Shown: in pieces, positions 16,699-25,811 of the stretch
Layout of the letters: each line of letters begins with the position of its first letter
How positions within the stretch are numbered: position 1 is the stretch's first letter
Source: Paenibacillus rhizovicinus
Lineage (GTDB): Bacteria > Bacillota > Bacilli > Paenibacillales > Paenibacillaceae
Direction: 5' to 3'
Length of the DNA: 64,000 bases
NCBI RefSeq assembly: GCF_010365285.1
Contig: NZ_CP048286.1
Span: 2,928,501 to 2,992,500 of the forward strand
The notes under the pieces: model-generated
Told to the model about the DNA's origin: nothing
What the model saw: the letters and a program-made list of their open reading frames with translations, nothing else
The model's database searches: none
Made by a program: the position numbers and the translations under genes

Positions 16699-18529
16699 GC
16701 AAGGCTCCTCCTTCCTTCTGCGGCAGGATCGGGATCGTAATGATCGCCGTCGTCCCGCGATTCCGTTCGCTGATTAATTCCAGTCCGTACGCGCCGCCGA
16801 ACATATGCTGAAGGCGCCGCTGCAGATTGACCAGACCGATGCCGCCCTCTTGCCGTTCCGATTCCTCGTTCACATCCTGGACCGTGTCGTCCTTCGCCCG
16901 TTTCAGCGTCGCGTTCAGCTCGGCGAGCGTCGCGGCATCCATGCCGATACCGTTATCCGCGACCATGATGCGCAGCTGGCGATCCTCTTCCTCCATATAG
17001 ACGCGCAGCACCCCCGCCCGGTCGACAAGCGGCTCCAGGCCGTGCTTCACGGCGTTTTCGATCACGGGCTGCAGCGTCATTTTGGGAACGGCGATGTTCG
17101 ACCACGCTTCACCGACATCCACGTCGACCGTCAAGCGCCCTTCCAGGCGGGTTACGATAATCGTCAAATAATGCTCGATCTGTTCGGTTTCCTCGCGAAG
17201 CGTGACGGCCGCGCCATCCACCCAGTGGCTGCTGTAGCGGAACAACCGGGATAGCGACAGCACGACTTCCCCGAGCCGGTCATGGCCTTTCTCGTCCAGC
17301 ATCCAATAAATCATGTCGAGCGTGTTATACAGGAAATGCGGGTTGACCTGCGATTGCAAAGCCTGAAGCTCCGCATTCTTCTCGCTGATCGAGGATACCT
17401 TTACCCGCTCGATCAGCTCCGCGATCCGATTAACCATTTGATTGAAGGACGCGACCAGAATATTGATTTCCCGATAGGACGTTACGTTAAGCGAGCCGCG
17501 GAAATTCCCGATTTCGACCTGCTTCATCTCGGAAATCAACCGTTTCAGCGGCGACGAGAGCGTGCGCGAGAAGATCGACGCGAGCAGCACGGAGAACACG
17601 ACGAGGATGGCGCCGACGATGATCAGGAATCGCTTCGTCTCCGTCAACTCCACGTTCAGATCCCGGTCCGGCGTCACGCTAAGCACCGTCCAATCCGCGA
17701 ACGGCAGCTGCGAAGCGACGACCAGCCGCTTGTCATGCTCCTCGACGACCGGCACGCCGTTCTGCGGACGCGGCAGTTTCGCCAGCCAAGCGGGGTCCCA
17801 ATGGAAAGCCGTAGCGGATATAATATCCCCCTTGCTGTTCATCAGGAAAACCTCGCTGTGCGCGCCGAGCTTCAAATTGTCCATTGCGGCGGTGATTGCC
17901 TGCGGATCCGTCTCGAACAAGGCTACGCCGATCGGCCGATGATTGTTGAGATCGTATATCGGCCGCCCGAACGCGAACACGTCGCGGTCGTCGACCTGAT
18001 CGATGATGGAATGATCGAACACGCCGAGCCACTGCATATCGCCGGTCGAAGCCGAGATCACGCCATACCAGCCGGTCGACCTGTACTCCGGATTAATGAC
18101 ATTGGCATAATTCCCGTAATTATAGACTTTCCCTTTATCCGTCAGCACATGAATGCCGATGATGTCCTCCTGCGACAAGAACGCGGCTCCCAATATATTG
18201 GTAATTGCCTGCTCATTAAAATAATCGACAGCAGGGCTGTCGATTTGAGGATTGCTCAATATGCGAGTGAGGTCGGTATTGCCGGTTACGGATTTGGATA
18301 AGCTGTCATACCCTTTCAGAAGAAGATCGAACAGGCCTGCCGTCTGCGATACGTTCTGCTTCGAGAGGCTGCTGATCTTCTCATGAAATTGCACCGTCGT
18401 TCGGTTGTAGTACAGGACGCTGACCGTAAGCACGATCGCGGACATGCTCACCAGGAAAAGCACGAACAGTCGATATTGTATGGAATGAAAACCGCGCGTC
18501 ACGCCGTTACCGCCTTTCCAAGGCAGCAT
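16670..18529 (-). CDS. Sensor histidine kinase, YesM type
   Basis: A 619-residue membrane kinase. A first helix (about 16-38) is followed by a large extracellular dCache-like sensor, then a second helix (about 300-320), a HAMP domain, the phospho-acceptor motif LQSQVNPHFLYNTLDMIYW and a HATPase domain with N-box PVIENAVKHGLEP and G-box VADNGIGMD. It senses an extracytoplasmic ligand, probably sugar through the co-encoded binding protein. The ATG at 18529 has AAGAAGGA almost adjacent. A GTG ten codons downstream (TRGFHSIQ) is an alternative start. Confidence 0.9.
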   Translation of the reverse strand: MLPWKGGNGVTRGFHSIQYRLFVLFLVSMSAIVLTVSVLYYNRTTVQFHEKISSLSKQNVSQTAGLFDLLLKGYDSLSKSVTGNTDLTRILSNPQIDSPAVDYFNEQAITNILGAAFLSQEDIIGIHVLTDKGKVYNYGNYANVINPEYRSTGWYGVISASTGDMQWLGVFDHSIIDQVDDRDVFAFGRPIYDLNNHRPIGVALFETDPQAITAAMDNLKLGAHSEVFLMNSKGDIISATAFHWDPAWLAKLPRPQNGVPVVEEHDKRLVVASQLPFADWTVLSVTPDRDLNVELTETKRFLIIVGAILVVFSVLLASIFSRTLSSPLKRLISEMKQVEIGNFRGSLNVTSYREINILVASFNQMVNRIAELIERVKVSSISEKNAELQALQSQVNPHFLYNTLDMIYWMLDEKGHDRLGEVVLSLSRLFRYSSHWVDGAAVTLREETEQIEHYLTIIVTRLEGRLTVDVDVGEAWSNIAVPKMTLQPVIENAVKHGLEPLVDRAGVLRVYMEEEDRQLRIMVADNGIGMDAATLAELNATLKRAKDDTVQDVNEESERQEGGIGLVNLQRRLQHMFGGAYGLELISERNRGTTAIITIPILPQKEGGALHGSEHPYRG

Positions 18530-18580
18530 TCCTTCTTGCTTACCCTTTATACTTCACGCTGTGTAAGTAACCCTCTAAGC

Positions 18581-19405
18581 TTAACCTTTAACCGCTCCCG
18601 CTACCATACCTTTCGTAATGCGTTCGGAAAGAATGAAGTACACGAGCAATACCGGCAGCGCGCCGAGGATAAGGAATGCGCCGATTGCACCGTAGTTGAC
18701 GTTGTACTGACTCACGAACGTGTAGATGCCGAACGGGAGAGTTTTCAACTTCTCCGACGAGATAAACGTCGCGGCCATGATGTATTCGTTCCAAATCGTA
18801 ATGAACGTCAAGATGATGACCGTCATGATCGGCGGCACCGATACCGGCAGAATGATACTGCGGAAGATCCGATAAACGCTGGCGCCGTCCATGAACGCCG
18901 ATTCTTCGATCTCGGCCGGAATGCCTCGCATGAAGCCGCTCAGAATGAAGACCGAGATCGGCGTCGAGAAGGCGACGTACGGGAGAATGAGCGCCCAGCG
19001 CGTATCCAGGATGTGAATGTTCTTGAAGATGACCATCAGCGGCAGCAGCGTCGCCGACATCGGAATCATCATGCCCATCAGGAAGATGAGCGTGACGATC
19101 GGACCGTATTTCCATTTAAAGCGCGAGATCGCGTAAGCGACCATCGAGCTGAAGACGATGACGCACAGCAGCGTCACGCAAGTAACGAGCACGCTGTTGC
19201 CGAGATATTGCAAGTAATGTCCGCTCGTGTAGGCGGCTTTATAGTTAGCCCATTGCGGCGTCGTCGGCATCGAGAAGAAGCTGCCTCCGAGAATCTGATC
19301 GTTCGTTTTGAGCGAGTACAGAACCAGCCAAAACAATGGATAAATTTGCGTGATAACGAGGATCGCCAGAAGCAAATACACGACCCATTTGGATATTGAC
19401 TTCAT
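18581..19405 (-). CDS. Carbohydrate ABC transporter permease (MalG-like)
   Basis: A 274-residue inner-membrane permease with six segments. It has the EAA loop ESAFMDGASVYRIFRSIILPVSVP and the C-terminal SERITKGMVAGAVKG ending typical of CUT1 permeases. The start is set at ATG 19405 (MKSISKW) behind GAAGGGAG; the frame stays open upstream but has no signal. It pairs with the permease encoded 17 bp upstream. No ATPase gene is in the operon, so a shared MsmK-type ATPase elsewhere is inferred. Confidence 0.92.
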   Translation of the reverse strand: MKSISKWVVYLLLAILVITQIYPLFWLVLYSLKTNDQILGGSFFSMPTTPQWANYKAAYTSGHYLQYLGNSVLVTCVTLLCVIVFSSMVAYAISRFKWKYGPIVTLIFLMGMMIPMSATLLPLMVIFKNIHILDTRWALILPYVAFSTPISVFILSGFMRGIPAEIEESAFMDGASVYRIFRSIILPVSVPPIMTVIILTFITIWNEYIMAATFISSEKLKTLPFGIYTFVSQYNVNYGAIGAFLILGALPVLLVYFILSERITKGMVAGAVKG

Positions 19406-19422
19406 GATTGCCGTTCTCCCTT

Positions 19423-20313
19423 CTAGCTGTACTTCTCTTCGACTTTTTTGAACACGGCGTTGATAATAACCGTAACGACCAGACACAAGACAACGAGGAA
19501 TGTAGCAAGAGCGCTTCCGTAACCGTATTGGTAGGACGTGAAGGAGCTGTTGTACATGAGCGTCGCAATCGTATCCGTCGCGTGCGCGGGACCGCCGCCA
19601 GTCATGACCCATACGAGGTCGAACGACTGCAAAGAGCCGATAAACGCGAGTACGATAGAAATTTTGAAGATCGGAACGGCCATTGGAAACGTGATGTACC
19701 AGTCAGATTTGAAGCCCTCGGCGCCGTCGATCTTGGCAGCCTCGTACACTTCTTGCGGGATGTTCTGCACGCCCGTGAATTGAATGAGCAGGTGATAACC
19801 GAAATATTGCCACAACGATACGATATACAGGCAATACATCGCGATTTTCGGCTCCGTGAGCCAGTTGTGCGTCCAGCTGTCAAGACCTAACGAGTTCAGA
19901 ATGCCGTTCAGCATACCGCCCATTTCCGTCGGGTTGTAGACTGTTTTCCACAATTGGCCGATGATGACGGTGGACAGAACGACAGGTACGAAGTAGAGCG
20001 AGACGAGCGTGTTCGCTTTCTTGACATAACGGTTCATCAATGCCGCGATAAACAAGCAAATCGGAATTTCAAGCATGGAGAACACTGCGTACATCAGGGT
20101 GTGTCGGACAGCCGGCCAGAAGTGCGCGTCGTGCGCGAACATCGTCTTAAAGTTATCGATCCCGATGTGCTTCGCCGCATTGATGCCGTCCCATTCGAGC
20201 GTGCTGTCGTAAACCGAAACGATGATGGGAACAAACACGAGACCGATGTAAATAAGTAGACACGGCAGGACGAATACTGCGATTGTACGGGCCGGTACTT
20301 TTAAAACATTCAC
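19423..20313 (-). CDS. Carbohydrate ABC transporter permease (MalF-like)
   Basis: A permease of about 296 residues with six membrane segments and the CUT1 loop YEAAKIDGAEGFKSDWYITFPMAVP. The likely start is GTG 20313 (MNVLKVPAR), 8 bases after GGAGG. The ATG seven codons earlier would place that ribosome site inside the gene. It forms the membrane channel with the next permease. A hairpin precedes it in the transcript, separating it from the abundant binding-protein cistron. Confidence 0.9.
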   Translation of the reverse strand: MNVLKVPARTIAVFVLPCLLIYIGLVFVPIIVSVYDSTLEWDGINAAKHIGIDNFKTMFAHDAHFWPAVRHTLMYAVFSMLEIPICLFIAALMNRYVKKANTLVSLYFVPVVLSTVIIGQLWKTVYNPTEMGGMLNGILNSLGLDSWTHNWLTEPKIAMYCLYIVSLWQYFGYHLLIQFTGVQNIPQEVYEAAKIDGAEGFKSDWYITFPMAVPIFKISIVLAFIGSLQSFDLVWVMTGGGPAHATDTIATLMYNSSFTSYQYGYGSALATFLVVLCLVVTVIINAVFKKVEEKYS

Positions 20314-20407
20314 TGGGGTTGCCTCCTGATTCATGGAAAAGTATGAAGCAACGATCACGGCTTCCGTGAAGGCCGCCGCGATGCTGCTTCGTAGGACAAA
20401 GCCAATG

Positions 20408-20440
20408 GGCGGGCAGAGCCGCCGAAGCGACTTGCCCGCC
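20408..20440 (-). terminator. Intercistronic hairpin between binding protein and permeases
   Basis: An 8-bp GC-rich stem (20408-20415 with 20433-20440) in the 156-bp gap, without a U-tract. It more likely stabilises the binding-protein mRNA or partly attenuates than fully terminates, a usual arrangement in sugar importer operons. Confidence 0.5.
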
Positions 20441-20469
20441 ACCGACTTCGGTGCGTTTTTGGACGATTC

Positions 20470-21834
20470 TTACTTGTTAGCGTCGAATGCGGATTGGTGC
20501 TCGGCAGCTACTGCAGCCGGATCTACTTTCTGTACGAACATGTTTTGGATGCTGCTCAGGTGAGCTTGCGCTACGGCCGGTTTCATCGTGTTATCGAACG
20601 AGATGTCGCCGCCTTTAACGCCTTTGAACATTTCAAGCACGTCTTGCTGCAGTTGCGAGTAACCAGCCGCTTTGAAGTCACCGGCAATGATTTGGCCGCT
20701 GCCGACCGCGTTTTTCAGTTCGAATTGTTTCTTCGGCATTTCCGTCATGAAGTAGTTCAGGAAATCCTTCGTTGCTTGCAGGTGCTTGCTGTTAGCGGAG
20801 ATCGCAAATGCGGATCCTGGCGCCAGCATGTATTGGTCCGGATCGCCTTTGCCGTTAACCGTTGGGAATTTGAATACGCCTACTTTAGGACCTACAGCCG
20901 AAGAGTCGACCGCGCCGGTTTCCCACGTACCCATGATCATCATAGCCGCTTTGCCTGTTTTGAAGATGTTGCCGCCCGTGTTGTAGTCGATGGACGTTGC
21001 GCCTTCTTCAAATGCTTTGGCTTGAATCAGATCCTGCATAGCTGTAACGGCCTCGATGAACGCTGGATCTTTAAACGTTTTCTTGCCGTCAACGACGTCT
21101 TGCAGGAAGCCTGGGCCGCCATTCGTGCGAAGCAGGATGTTCATGAACAGGAACGAACCCGTCCAGGAGTCTTTCTCGCCTTCGGCGATCGGCGTGATGT
21201 TCTTCGCGCGCAATGCTTTCACGTCCGCCAAGAATTCATCGAACGTCGTTGGAGGAGCCGTGATGCCCGCTTGCGCGAACAGGTCTTTATTGTAGTAGAC
21301 GACTTCGATGTTGTTGCCGTCCGGCACGCCGTATGTGTTGCCGTCAGCGCTGTAGTAATCGAGCAGGCCTTTTTGGAACGTGTCTTTCAGGCCATTCTTA
21401 TCGAGCATGTCGTTCAGTGGAGCAAGAACCTTAAGGTAAGGCTGCAGTTGAGCGGACGGGTTCACGATCGTGATGTCCGGCACTGTGTTAGAAGCCGCTT
21501 GCGTCTTCAATTTCAGCTTTTGTTGGTCCGTATTCATGGACTCGAGCGCGATCGTTACGTTCGGGTGATCTTTTTGGTATTGGTCCACGATCGCGTGGAG
21601 CATTTTGTAGGAAGGAGTCGCCGGATCCGGGTAGATGTTTTGGAAATTGATCGTAACTTTCTCGTCGCTTGCGCCTGTATTCGCGCCGCCCGCGTTCGTA
21701 CCAGCGTTCGTGCCTGCATTGCCGGTATTTGTATTGTTGTTGTCGTTGTTTTTGTTACCGCATGCCGTCGCGCCTAGAAGCAACGCTGCCGCCGTCAGTG
21801 CAATCGCGGCTGTTTTTGTAGACTTTTTAACCAT
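20470..21834 (-). CDS. Extracellular solute-binding lipoprotein, family 1 (sugar)
   Basis: A 454-residue lipoprotein with signal sequence MVKKSTKTAAIALTAAALLL and lipobox GATAC. A long Asn/Thr/Gly-rich tether follows (NKNNDNNNTNTGNAGTN..), then an SBP_bac_1 fold (VTINFQNIYPDPATPSYKML, GVPDGNNIEVVYYNKDLF, AMMIMGTWETGA). It binds an oligosaccharide and delivers it to the two downstream permeases. It is the first gene of the operon and has its own promoter at 21864-21891. Specific sugar unknown. Confidence 0.92.
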   Translation of the reverse strand: MVKKSTKTAAIALTAAALLLGATACGNKNNDNNNTNTGNAGTNAGTNAGGANTGASDEKVTINFQNIYPDPATPSYKMLHAIVDQYQKDHPNVTIALESMNTDQQKLKLKTQAASNTVPDITIVNPSAQLQPYLKVLAPLNDMLDKNGLKDTFQKGLLDYYSADGNTYGVPDGNNIEVVYYNKDLFAQAGITAPPTTFDEFLADVKALRAKNITPIAEGEKDSWTGSFLFMNILLRTNGGPGFLQDVVDGKKTFKDPAFIEAVTAMQDLIQAKAFEEGATSIDYNTGGNIFKTGKAAMMIMGTWETGAVDSSAVGPKVGVFKFPTVNGKGDPDQYMLAPGSAFAISANSKHLQATKDFLNYFMTEMPKKQFELKNAVGSGQIIAGDFKAAGYSQLQQDVLEMFKGVKGGDISFDNTMKPAVAQAHLSSIQNMFVQKVDPAAVAAEHQSAFDANK

Positions 21835-21863
21835 CTTTGAATCCCCCTTGGGTTAATATACGC

Positions 21864-21891
21864 TTATTATCATGTACCAACCTGTTTTCAA
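21864..21891 (-). promoter_or_regulatory. Promoter of sugar importer operon
   Basis: TTGAAA (21886-21891) and TAATAA (21864-21869) with 16-bp spacing on the minus strand, 29 bp before the lipoprotein start. Confidence 0.55.
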
Positions 21892-22024
21892 CAATGCGCG
21901 AAATCAAGGGATGAGGTTTGCTTTTTTAAGGTGCTGAGGACCGAATATGAAGTTTTCCCACCTTCGTGCTATCATGAAAGAAGGATGGAAAAATAGACCT
22001 ACGCTGATGAAGGAGATCGTTCAT

Positions 22025-22663
22025 ATGGAAGAAATCCGCAATATTTACTGCGTCGGGCGCAATTACGCGCTGCACGCAAAGGAGCTTGGCAACGACGTTC
22101 CGGAGGAGCCGATGATCTTCTCCAAGCCGACGCACGCGCTGCATCCGGCAAGCGGCAAGCTTGCCCTGCCCGGCACGATCGGGGAGATTCACTACGAGCT
22201 GGAGGTTGTCGTTCGGATCCGAACGGCATACAAGCCGGGCATGAAAGCGGACGAGCTCATCGACGGCATCGCGCTCGGCATCGACTTGACCGCGCGCGAC
22301 GTGCAGTCGCAGCTCAAGGAGAAGCGCCACCCCTGGCTGCTGGCCAAAGGATTCATCGGCTCCGCCGTATTGGCGCCGTTCCAGCCGTTCGAGGGTGGAG
22401 AAGCATTCGAGAACTTGACCTTCAGCCTTATGAAAAACGAAGAAACCGTGCAAAGCGGCTCGCCGCGGGACATGATCTTCTCCCTGCAGCAGCTGATCGA
22501 CTTCATCGGCACGCGCATGGGACTCGGCGCCGGCGACATTATCTACACCGGCACGCCGGCAGGCGTCGGCCCGCTTGCGGACGGCGATACGCTGGAGCTG
22601 AAGCTCGCTGCCGGCGGCAAGGAAGAGACGTTCGGTCCGCTGTACGTGGATTTGATCGAATAG
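22025..22663 (+). CDS. Fumarylacetoacetate hydrolase (FAH) family protein
   Basis: About 212 residues forming a compact FAH fold: [28 protein letters not shown], the metal-binding [20 protein letters not shown] and [15 protein letters not shown]. Relatives hydrolyse or decarboxylate 2-oxo acids such as acylpyruvates, or act as oxaloacetate decarboxylases, with Mg. The start is taken at ATG 22025 because AAGGAG lies 9 bases before it; upstream in-frame ATGs lack such a site. Monocistronic, with a strong terminator. Confidence 0.88.
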   Translation: MEEIRNIYCVGRNYALHAKELGNDVPEEPMIFSKPTHALHPASGKLALPGTIGEIHYELEVVVRIRTAYKPGMKADELIDGIALGIDLTARDVQSQLKEKRHPWLLAKGFIGSAVLAPFQPFEGGEAFENLTFSLMKNEETVQSGSPRDMIFSLQQLIDFIGTRMGLGAGDIIYTGTPAGVGPLADGDTLELKLAAGGKEETFGPLYVDLIE

Positions 22664-22670
22664 CAGGAAG

Positions 22671-22711
22671 GGGCCGCCCCGGCGTCAATTCTTTGACGTC
22701 GGGGCGGCCCC
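22671..22711 (+). terminator. Rho-independent terminator after FAH gene
   Basis: A long GC-rich stem (GGGGCCGCCCCGGCGTCAA pairing with TTGACGTCGGGGCGGCCCC, one bulge) followed by TATTATTTTA. Confidence 0.88.
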
Positions 22712-22762
22712 TATTATTTTAGAAGGATGTACGTTGTTTCGGACAGCGCCGCTTCCGCTTGC

Positions 22763-23368
22763 TTACATCGATCGCCGGACGTTGAAGACATGCCTGGATG
22801 CCAGCGTGATACGGAGCATCTGCTTCGTAATTTCCTCTTCCGTTTGCCGCATGCCGTTCTGCAGCCAATACTTGTACACGCCGATCGCCCCGCCGATAAT
22901 CCAAGCGATGAACAGGTCGTGGTCGATCTCGGCGGTTGCTTCCTTCGACCTTGCGAACGACAGATGCAGCGACCGGTTCATCTGGTCATGCAGCCGGTTC
23001 GTCAGATCGGGCACGCCGCTCGTTAACAGCATGATGCGGTAGAATTCCGCATGCTTCTGAATATGCCGGACGGAAAGCCGGATCGTATGCACGAGCTGGA
23101 CGGAAGGATCCGCATGAATCGAAGTCGGAGCGCCTTCGATGATTTCGGCGTATTCGGTCAGCACCTCGTCGATCAGTTCGTCGAGCAGCTCTTCTTTCGT
23201 CGCGAAATGGTCGTAGAAGGTGACCCGGTTGATCTGGGCGCGTTCGGCGATCTCTTTCGTACGGATTTGATTAAAGGGCTTCTCGGACAGCAGCGCGATC
23301 AGCGCGGATTTCAATTGCTTGCGGGAACGAACCGCTCTGGCGTCCGATTCATGCGCGACCTTATTCAT
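22763..23368 (-). CDS. TetR/AcrR-family transcriptional regulator
   Basis: A 201-residue repressor. The N-terminal helix-turn-helix reads FNQIRTKEIAERAQINRVTFYDHFATKEELLDELI, and the C-terminal helical ligand domain resembles TetR_C_33/YcdC-type regulators. ATG 23368 follows GGAGG by 7 bases; the open frame upstream of this has no start signal. It is divergent from the SDR gene and most likely represses it. A GACATTT/AAGTGTC palindrome lies between the two. Confidence 0.88.
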   Translation of the reverse strand: MNKVAHESDARAVRSRKQLKSALIALLSEKPFNQIRTKEIAERAQINRVTFYDHFATKEELLDELIDEVLTEYAEIIEGAPTSIHADPSVQLVHTIRLSVRHIQKHAEFYRIMLLTSGVPDLTNRLHDQMNRSLHLSFARSKEATAEIDHDLFIAWIIGGAIGVYKYWLQNGMRQTEEEITKQMLRITLASRHVFNVRRSM

Positions 23369-23414
23369 CCTCTTTCCTCCAACTCGGTACAAATTCGTCA
23401 TTTCATGGTTACAC

Positions 23415-23435
23415 GACATTTCGTCGTTAAGTGTC
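23415..23435. promoter_or_regulatory. Candidate TetR operator between TetR and SDR genes
   Basis: GACATTT-N7-AAGTGTC, an inverted repeat with one mismatch, near the middle of the divergent intergenic region. Confidence 0.35.
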
Positions 23436-23523
23436 AGCTGTATCGGTAACGGAATTGCTACTATTATAAGCGTCAAGACGTTCGCATCACAACGATTCGC
23501 CATTCAAGGGAGGATGATTCGGA

Positions 23524-24285
23524 ATGAAATTACAAGGCAAAAGCGCAGTCATCACAGGTGCGGCATCCGGCATGGGCAAAGCTATGGCATTATTGTTCGC
23601 CAAAGAAGGCGCAAGCGTCATCGTTGCAGATATTAATCAATCCGCCGTGGACGCGGTCGTCGGAGAAATCACGGCAGCCGGCGGACAAGCCCAAGGCGTA
23701 TCGGCCAACGTCACGAGCGAAGCCGACGTATCCCGCATGATCGACACCGCGGTCGAGGCATTCGGCAAGCTCGATATTCTCGTCAATAACGCAGGCGTGA
23801 TGGATGCGATGATGAGCGCGGAGGCTGTTACAGACGATATGTGGAGCCGAGTCATCGACATTAACGTGACGGGTCCGATGAGAGCGATCCGCAAGGCGAT
23901 TCCGATCATGAAAGAACAAGGCCAAGGCGTGATTATCAACACCGCTTCGGTCGGCGGGCTGTTCGGTTCGCGCGCCGGCATTGCTTATACGGCGTCCAAG
24001 CATGCTGTCGTCGGCATGACGAAGAACGTAGGCTTCCAATACGGCAAGCTCGGCATCCGCTGCAACGCGATTGCTCCCGGCGCCGTCGCGACCAGCATCG
24101 GCCTTGGCGGATCGCAGCCTGATCCGTACGGACTCGAGCAAGCGATGGCAGGCATGGCGCTGCAGCGCACGGCGCCGAGCGAGCCGGAAAATATCGCGAG
24201 CGTCGCCCTGTTCCTCGCATCGGACGACGCCAAATTCGTTAACGGCACGGTCGTCACGGCGGATGGCGGCTGGAGCGCATACTAA
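23524..24285 (+). CDS. Short-chain dehydrogenase/reductase
   Basis: A 253-residue classical SDR with the cofactor loop TGAASGMGKA (residues 11-20), the NNAG motif (about 87-90), the catalytic Ser in NTASVGG and the YTASKHAVVG Tyr/Lys pair. The C-terminus is the usual VNGTVVTADGGWSAY. It oxidises or reduces an alcohol/ketone with NAD(P); the substrate is unknown. ATG 23524 follows GGGAGG. Probably controlled by the divergent TetR protein. Confidence 0.93.
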   Translation: MKLQGKSAVITGAASGMGKAMALLFAKEGASVIVADINQSAVDAVVGEITAAGGQAQGVSANVTSEADVSRMIDTAVEAFGKLDILVNNAGVMDAMMSAEAVTDDMWSRVIDINVTGPMRAIRKAIPIMKEQGQGVIINTASVGGLFGSRAGIAYTASKHAVVGMTKNVGFQYGKLGIRCNAIAPGAVATSIGLGGSQPDPYGLEQAMAGMALQRTAPSEPENIASVALFLASDDAKFVNGTVVTADGGWSAY

Positions 24286-24314
24286 TTGGAATGCAGTATT
24301 TGCAGTAGAGCGGA

Positions 24315-24348
24315 TGCCTGAATCGGGTGAGTGACGAAGATTCAGGCA
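24315..24348. terminator. Hairpin between convergent SDR and monooxygenase genes
   Basis: A perfect 10-bp stem TGCCTGAATC / GATTCAGGCA with a 14-base loop and no strong U-tract. It may serve as a weak terminator for both strands. Confidence 0.45.
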
Positions 24349-24391
24349 CAACATGAAATGTCCAGCACGGGGTGCACTAGCCGGCCCCGGC

Positions 24392-25579
24392 TTATTGTTC
24401 AGCCTGCTCGACCATGGCATGGTACTTATCGAACTCCGCTTTCAACCTGGCAGCTGCATCGTCGCCGAACATCAGCTTCAGATTATCGTCGGACTGTTCG
24501 GCAGATTCGGAAGAGTAGGCATACATCTTCGGTTCATAGGCGGCGATGGCGGCATCGATCCCGTCATTGCGAACGATCGCCAGCGCTAATTCCAGCGCAT
24601 CGCGCATGGCCAAGTTCACGCCTTCCCCCGCGAACGGGGACATCAAATGCGCCGCGTCCCCGATTAGCGTCACCCCGGACTTGCGGTTCCACCGCAATCC
24701 GATCGGGAGCATATAGATCCGTCTCGGCAGCAGCAGCTCATCCGCATACGCGATGTAATTGCGCAGCGATTCATCCCAATCGCCGAAAAGCGCCAGAAGC
24801 TTCCGCTTCGCTTCAACAGGCTGATCGAACGGAATATCTCCTGCATCGAGCCATTCCCGTTCGGCCTTGAAACTCGCATACACTTTAATGCTGCCGTTGC
24901 CGTTCAACTGCGCGAGAATCGCTTTCTCGTCGTGCAGCGCGAACACTTTGCCGCGCTTGTTAAAGGCGGCCTGATCCGGATGGGCTGCGGTATCGACGGA
25001 CAGCTCCACCATGCTGAGACCGGAATATTCCGGCGCAGCATCCGTAAGCAGCGGCCGTACGCGGGAGAACGCACCGTCGGCGCCGACGACGAGATCGGCG
25101 ATTTCCCGCTCCCCGTTCTCGAAATGCAGCTCATGCTTGCCGTCTGCCACAGGCACCGCTTCAAGCAGCTTATACCCGTAACGGATACGATCCGGTTCCA
25201 GCGCGTCCAAGAGCAGTTCGCATAATTCGCCGCGGTCGATTTCCGGCCGGTCGCCCTTCTGAGCTTCATCCGCCGTTTCATCCATAAAGATCCTGCCATG
25301 CTTATCGAACAAGCGGAAGTCTTCGCCTTCATAGCGGGCAATCGCTTCGAATTGTCCGAACAGCCCCGCTTCCTTGAGCGCCAGTTGTCCCGAATCCTCG
25401 TGAATGTCCAACGATCCGCCCCGTTGTCTGTTGGCATCCAGCAGCTCGCGTTCGTAGATGACCGCCGAAATGCCATACTTCTGGAGAATTAAGGCTAAAA
25501 TCAATCCGCCCGGCCCGCCGCCGATAATGGCAATGCGGCGGTTGTTCCACTTTTGAATCGTCTCGTTTATTACAGTCAT
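24392..25579 (-). CDS. FAD-dependent monooxygenase, TetX-like
   Basis: A 395-residue class A flavoprotein monooxygenase. It has the FAD dinucleotide fold IAIIGGGPGGLILALILQKYG, then RGGSLDIHEDSGQLALKEAG (very like TetX GGTLDLHKGSGQ), a VVGADGAFSRVR motif and the second FAD motif LIGDAAHLMSPFAGEGVNLAM. The length matches TetX (388). Relatives hydroxylate aromatic compounds or tetracyclines with NADPH and oxygen; whether this one acts on tetracyclines cannot be read from sequence. Start ATG 25579 follows GAGGAGCT; the longer upstream frame includes repeat sequence and lacks a ribosome site. Confidence 0.88.
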   Translation of the reverse strand: MTVINETIQKWNNRRIAIIGGGPGGLILALILQKYGISAVIYERELLDANRQRGGSLDIHEDSGQLALKEAGLFGQFEAIARYEGEDFRLFDKHGRIFMDETADEAQKGDRPEIDRGELCELLLDALEPDRIRYGYKLLEAVPVADGKHELHFENGEREIADLVVGADGAFSRVRPLLTDAAPEYSGLSMVELSVDTAAHPDQAAFNKRGKVFALHDEKAILAQLNGNGSIKVYASFKAEREWLDAGDIPFDQPVEAKRKLLALFGDWDESLRNYIAYADELLLPRRIYMLPIGLRWNRKSGVTLIGDAAHLMSPFAGEGVNLAMRDALELALAIVRNDGIDAAIAAYEPKMYAYSSESAEQSDDNLKLMFGDDAAARLKAEFDKYHAMVEQAEQ

Positions 25580-25619
25580 GAAGACCAGCTCCTCTAGGGT
25601 TATGAATGATGTTCTCGAC

Positions 25620-25671
25620 TTGTACATTGTTTGTTGTTCCTTGTTTGTTGCTTGTTGTACATTGTTCGTTG
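25620..25671. repeat. Direct repeats in the monooxygenase leader
   Basis: TTGTACATTGTTTGTTG (25620-25636) recurs as TTGTACATTGTTCGTTG (25655-25671), with the looser copies TTGTTCC and TTGTTTGTTGC between. Each contains the palindrome TGTACA. They lie 41-92 bp upstream of the TetX-like start, where a regulator could bind. Confidence 0.55.
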
Positions 25672-25752
25672 ATCGTCGACATCGAGAAGCATGCCATGAC
25701 AAAATGAACGGAATATGAATAGCATCCCGCACTAGGTTTCCGCCTGCCGCTG

Positions 25753-25785
25753 CAAAACAAACAAGCCGCCTCATATCGAGGCGAC
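25753..25785 (-). terminator. Terminator after 169-residue lipoprotein gene
   Basis: On the minus strand the stem GTCGCCTC/GAGGCGGC with a small loop is followed by TTGTTTGTTTTG, about 27 bp after the stop codon. Confidence 0.7.
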
Positions 25786-25811
25786 CCGTTCTCGTTCCGA
25801 TTCTGTTCACC

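Noticed and set aside
19406..19612. N-terminal extension of the MalG-like permease frame
   Set aside because: The extra 69 residues are Arg-rich, overlap the upstream permease gene and lack a start signal; MKSISKW has a good ribosome site.
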